Positions 63,286 through 64,000 of a stretch of DNA of 64,000 nt are shown here, in pieces. The notes under the pieces were generated by a model. It saw only the letters and a program-made list of their open reading frames with translations. It was not told the DNA's origin and ran no database searches. Position 1 is the stretch's first letter. Each line of letters opens with the position of its first letter. Origin of the DNA: Prochlorococcus marinus XMU1419 (GTDB lineage Bacteria; Cyanobacteriota; Cyanobacteriia; PCC-6307; Cyanobiaceae); assembly GCF_017695955.1 (NCBI RefSeq), contig NZ_JAAORO010000003.1:248001-312000 (forward strand), read 5' to 3'. The position numbers and the translations under genes were made by a program.

Positions 63286-64000
63286 TTAATAATCAAAATC
63301 ACCACCCATGCCTGGTGCACCGGCGGGTGAAGCTGAATCTTTTTTCTCAGGTAAATCTGCAACAATGCATTCAGTGGTAAGGACCATTCCTGCTATTGAA
63401 GCTGCATTTTGCAATCCTGAACGAGTAACTTTTGCAGGATCAACAATACCAGCGGAAGACATATCAACATATTCTCCAGTAGCAGCATTAAATCCATCAT
63501 TAAATGGCTTAGATTTAACATTTTCAGCAATTACAGCACCATTAGAACCTGCATTTTCTGCAATTCTCATTAGAGGAGCGGTAAGTGAAGCCTCAACGAT
63601 GTTAGCTCCAATAAGTTCTTCTCCTGCCAAATTTTTATCAGCCCAATCTTTTAAAATTGGGGACAGATGAGCAAGAGTTGTTCCTCCTCCAGGTACTATC
63701 CCCTCTTCAACAGCAGCTTTTGTAGCATTAATAGCATCCTCAAGACGAAGTTTTTTATCCTTCATCTCTGTTTCAGTTGCAGCTCCAACCTTAATTACTG
63801 CCACTCCTCCTGCTAATTTGGCGAGACGTTCTTGAAGCTTTTCTTTATCATAAGATGAATCTGTTTCATCCATTTGCTTTTTAATTTGATCACATCTAGC
63901 GGTAACAGCTTGCTCATTACCCTCAGCAACTATTGTTGTAGTCTCTTTATTAATAGTAATCCTTCTCCCAGTTCCAAGCATATCCAAGGTAGCATTTTCT
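63286..64000 (-). CDS. groL: chaperonin GroEL, C-terminal part
   Basis: The frame is open to the window edge ([20 protein letters not shown] near the edge), so the N-terminal half lies outside. [40 protein letters not shown] and [20 protein letters not shown] are typical. The tail is [16 protein letters not shown], without the GGM repeats of E. coli. Terminator at 63222. Confidence 0.95.
   Translation of the reverse strand, partial: ENATLDMLGTGRRITINKETTTIVAEGNEQAVTARCDQIKKQMDETDSSYDKEKLQERLAKLAGGVAVIKVGAATETEMKDKKLRLEDAINATKAAVEEGIVPGGGTTLAHLSPILKDWADKNLAGEELIGANIVEASLTAPLMRIAENAGSNGAVIAENVKSKPFNDGFNAATGEYVDMSSAGIVDPAKVTRSGLQNAASIAGMVLTTECIVADLPEKKDSASPAGAPGMGGDFDY

Overview
The window is a piece of the chromosome of a cyanobacterium, almost certainly a high-light-adapted Prochlorococcus. 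The evidence is the very AT-rich sequence, compact genes, a kaiB-kaiC clock locus with no kaiA, an NblS-type kinase, several very short high-light-inducible (Hli) proteins, cyanobacterial DUF families (DUF1818, DUF2811, DUF2214), and many single-helix microproteins. I cannot assign a strain.

Positions 1-23 kb are mostly core genome. They hold purD (cut by the window start), nblS, kaiC/kaiB, rplU-rpmA, truB, a SpoIID/LysM protein, rnz, a lumenal pentapeptide protein, ferredoxin petF, prmA, serA, the S4-domain protein, tRNA-Val(GAC), small redox and membrane proteins, and murD. Two oddities lie among them: a photolyase-like protein whose two domains appear in swapped order, and a stand-alone NAD+-ligase adenylation domain. 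Positions 23-37 kb are more flexible, with a pirin, a GAF protein, a HI0933-type flavoprotein, an EamA transporter, two fatty-acid desaturases and over a dozen microproteins of 28-70 residues.

Positions 37-57 kb look like a genomic island. They carry Hli genes, an LptF/G permease, a GC-rich candidate ncRNA near 44.85 kb, and long gene-poor stretches. They also hold tiny overlapping membrane ORFs, a duplicated microprotein cassette with a CP12-like cysteine loop, a LOG-family protein, a glutamine amidotransferase, an autotransporter-like protein, a DsrE protein and a pilin-like protein. The island is full of decay: nonsense-broken and frameshifted paralogues, gene fragments, and two dispersed repeat families. 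One family copies the leader and first codons of the EVE-domain gene at 57353. The other is a conserved sequence ending in a terminator-like hairpin.

Positions 57-64 kb return to core genome: EVE protein, DUF2811, DUF1818, rpoZ, an Hsp70-like protein, pyrR (broken by one in-frame TAA), gpmI, secG and groL (cut by the window end).

The core genes give a picture of light and clock signalling (NblS, KaiBC, Hli), translation and RNA maturation (L21, L27, TruB, PrmA, RNase Z, tRNA-Val), and envelope growth (MurD, SpoIID, LptF/G). The island is best read as a nursery and graveyard of small, mostly membrane or cysteine-rich proteins. All calls rest on reading the sequence alone; no database search was run.
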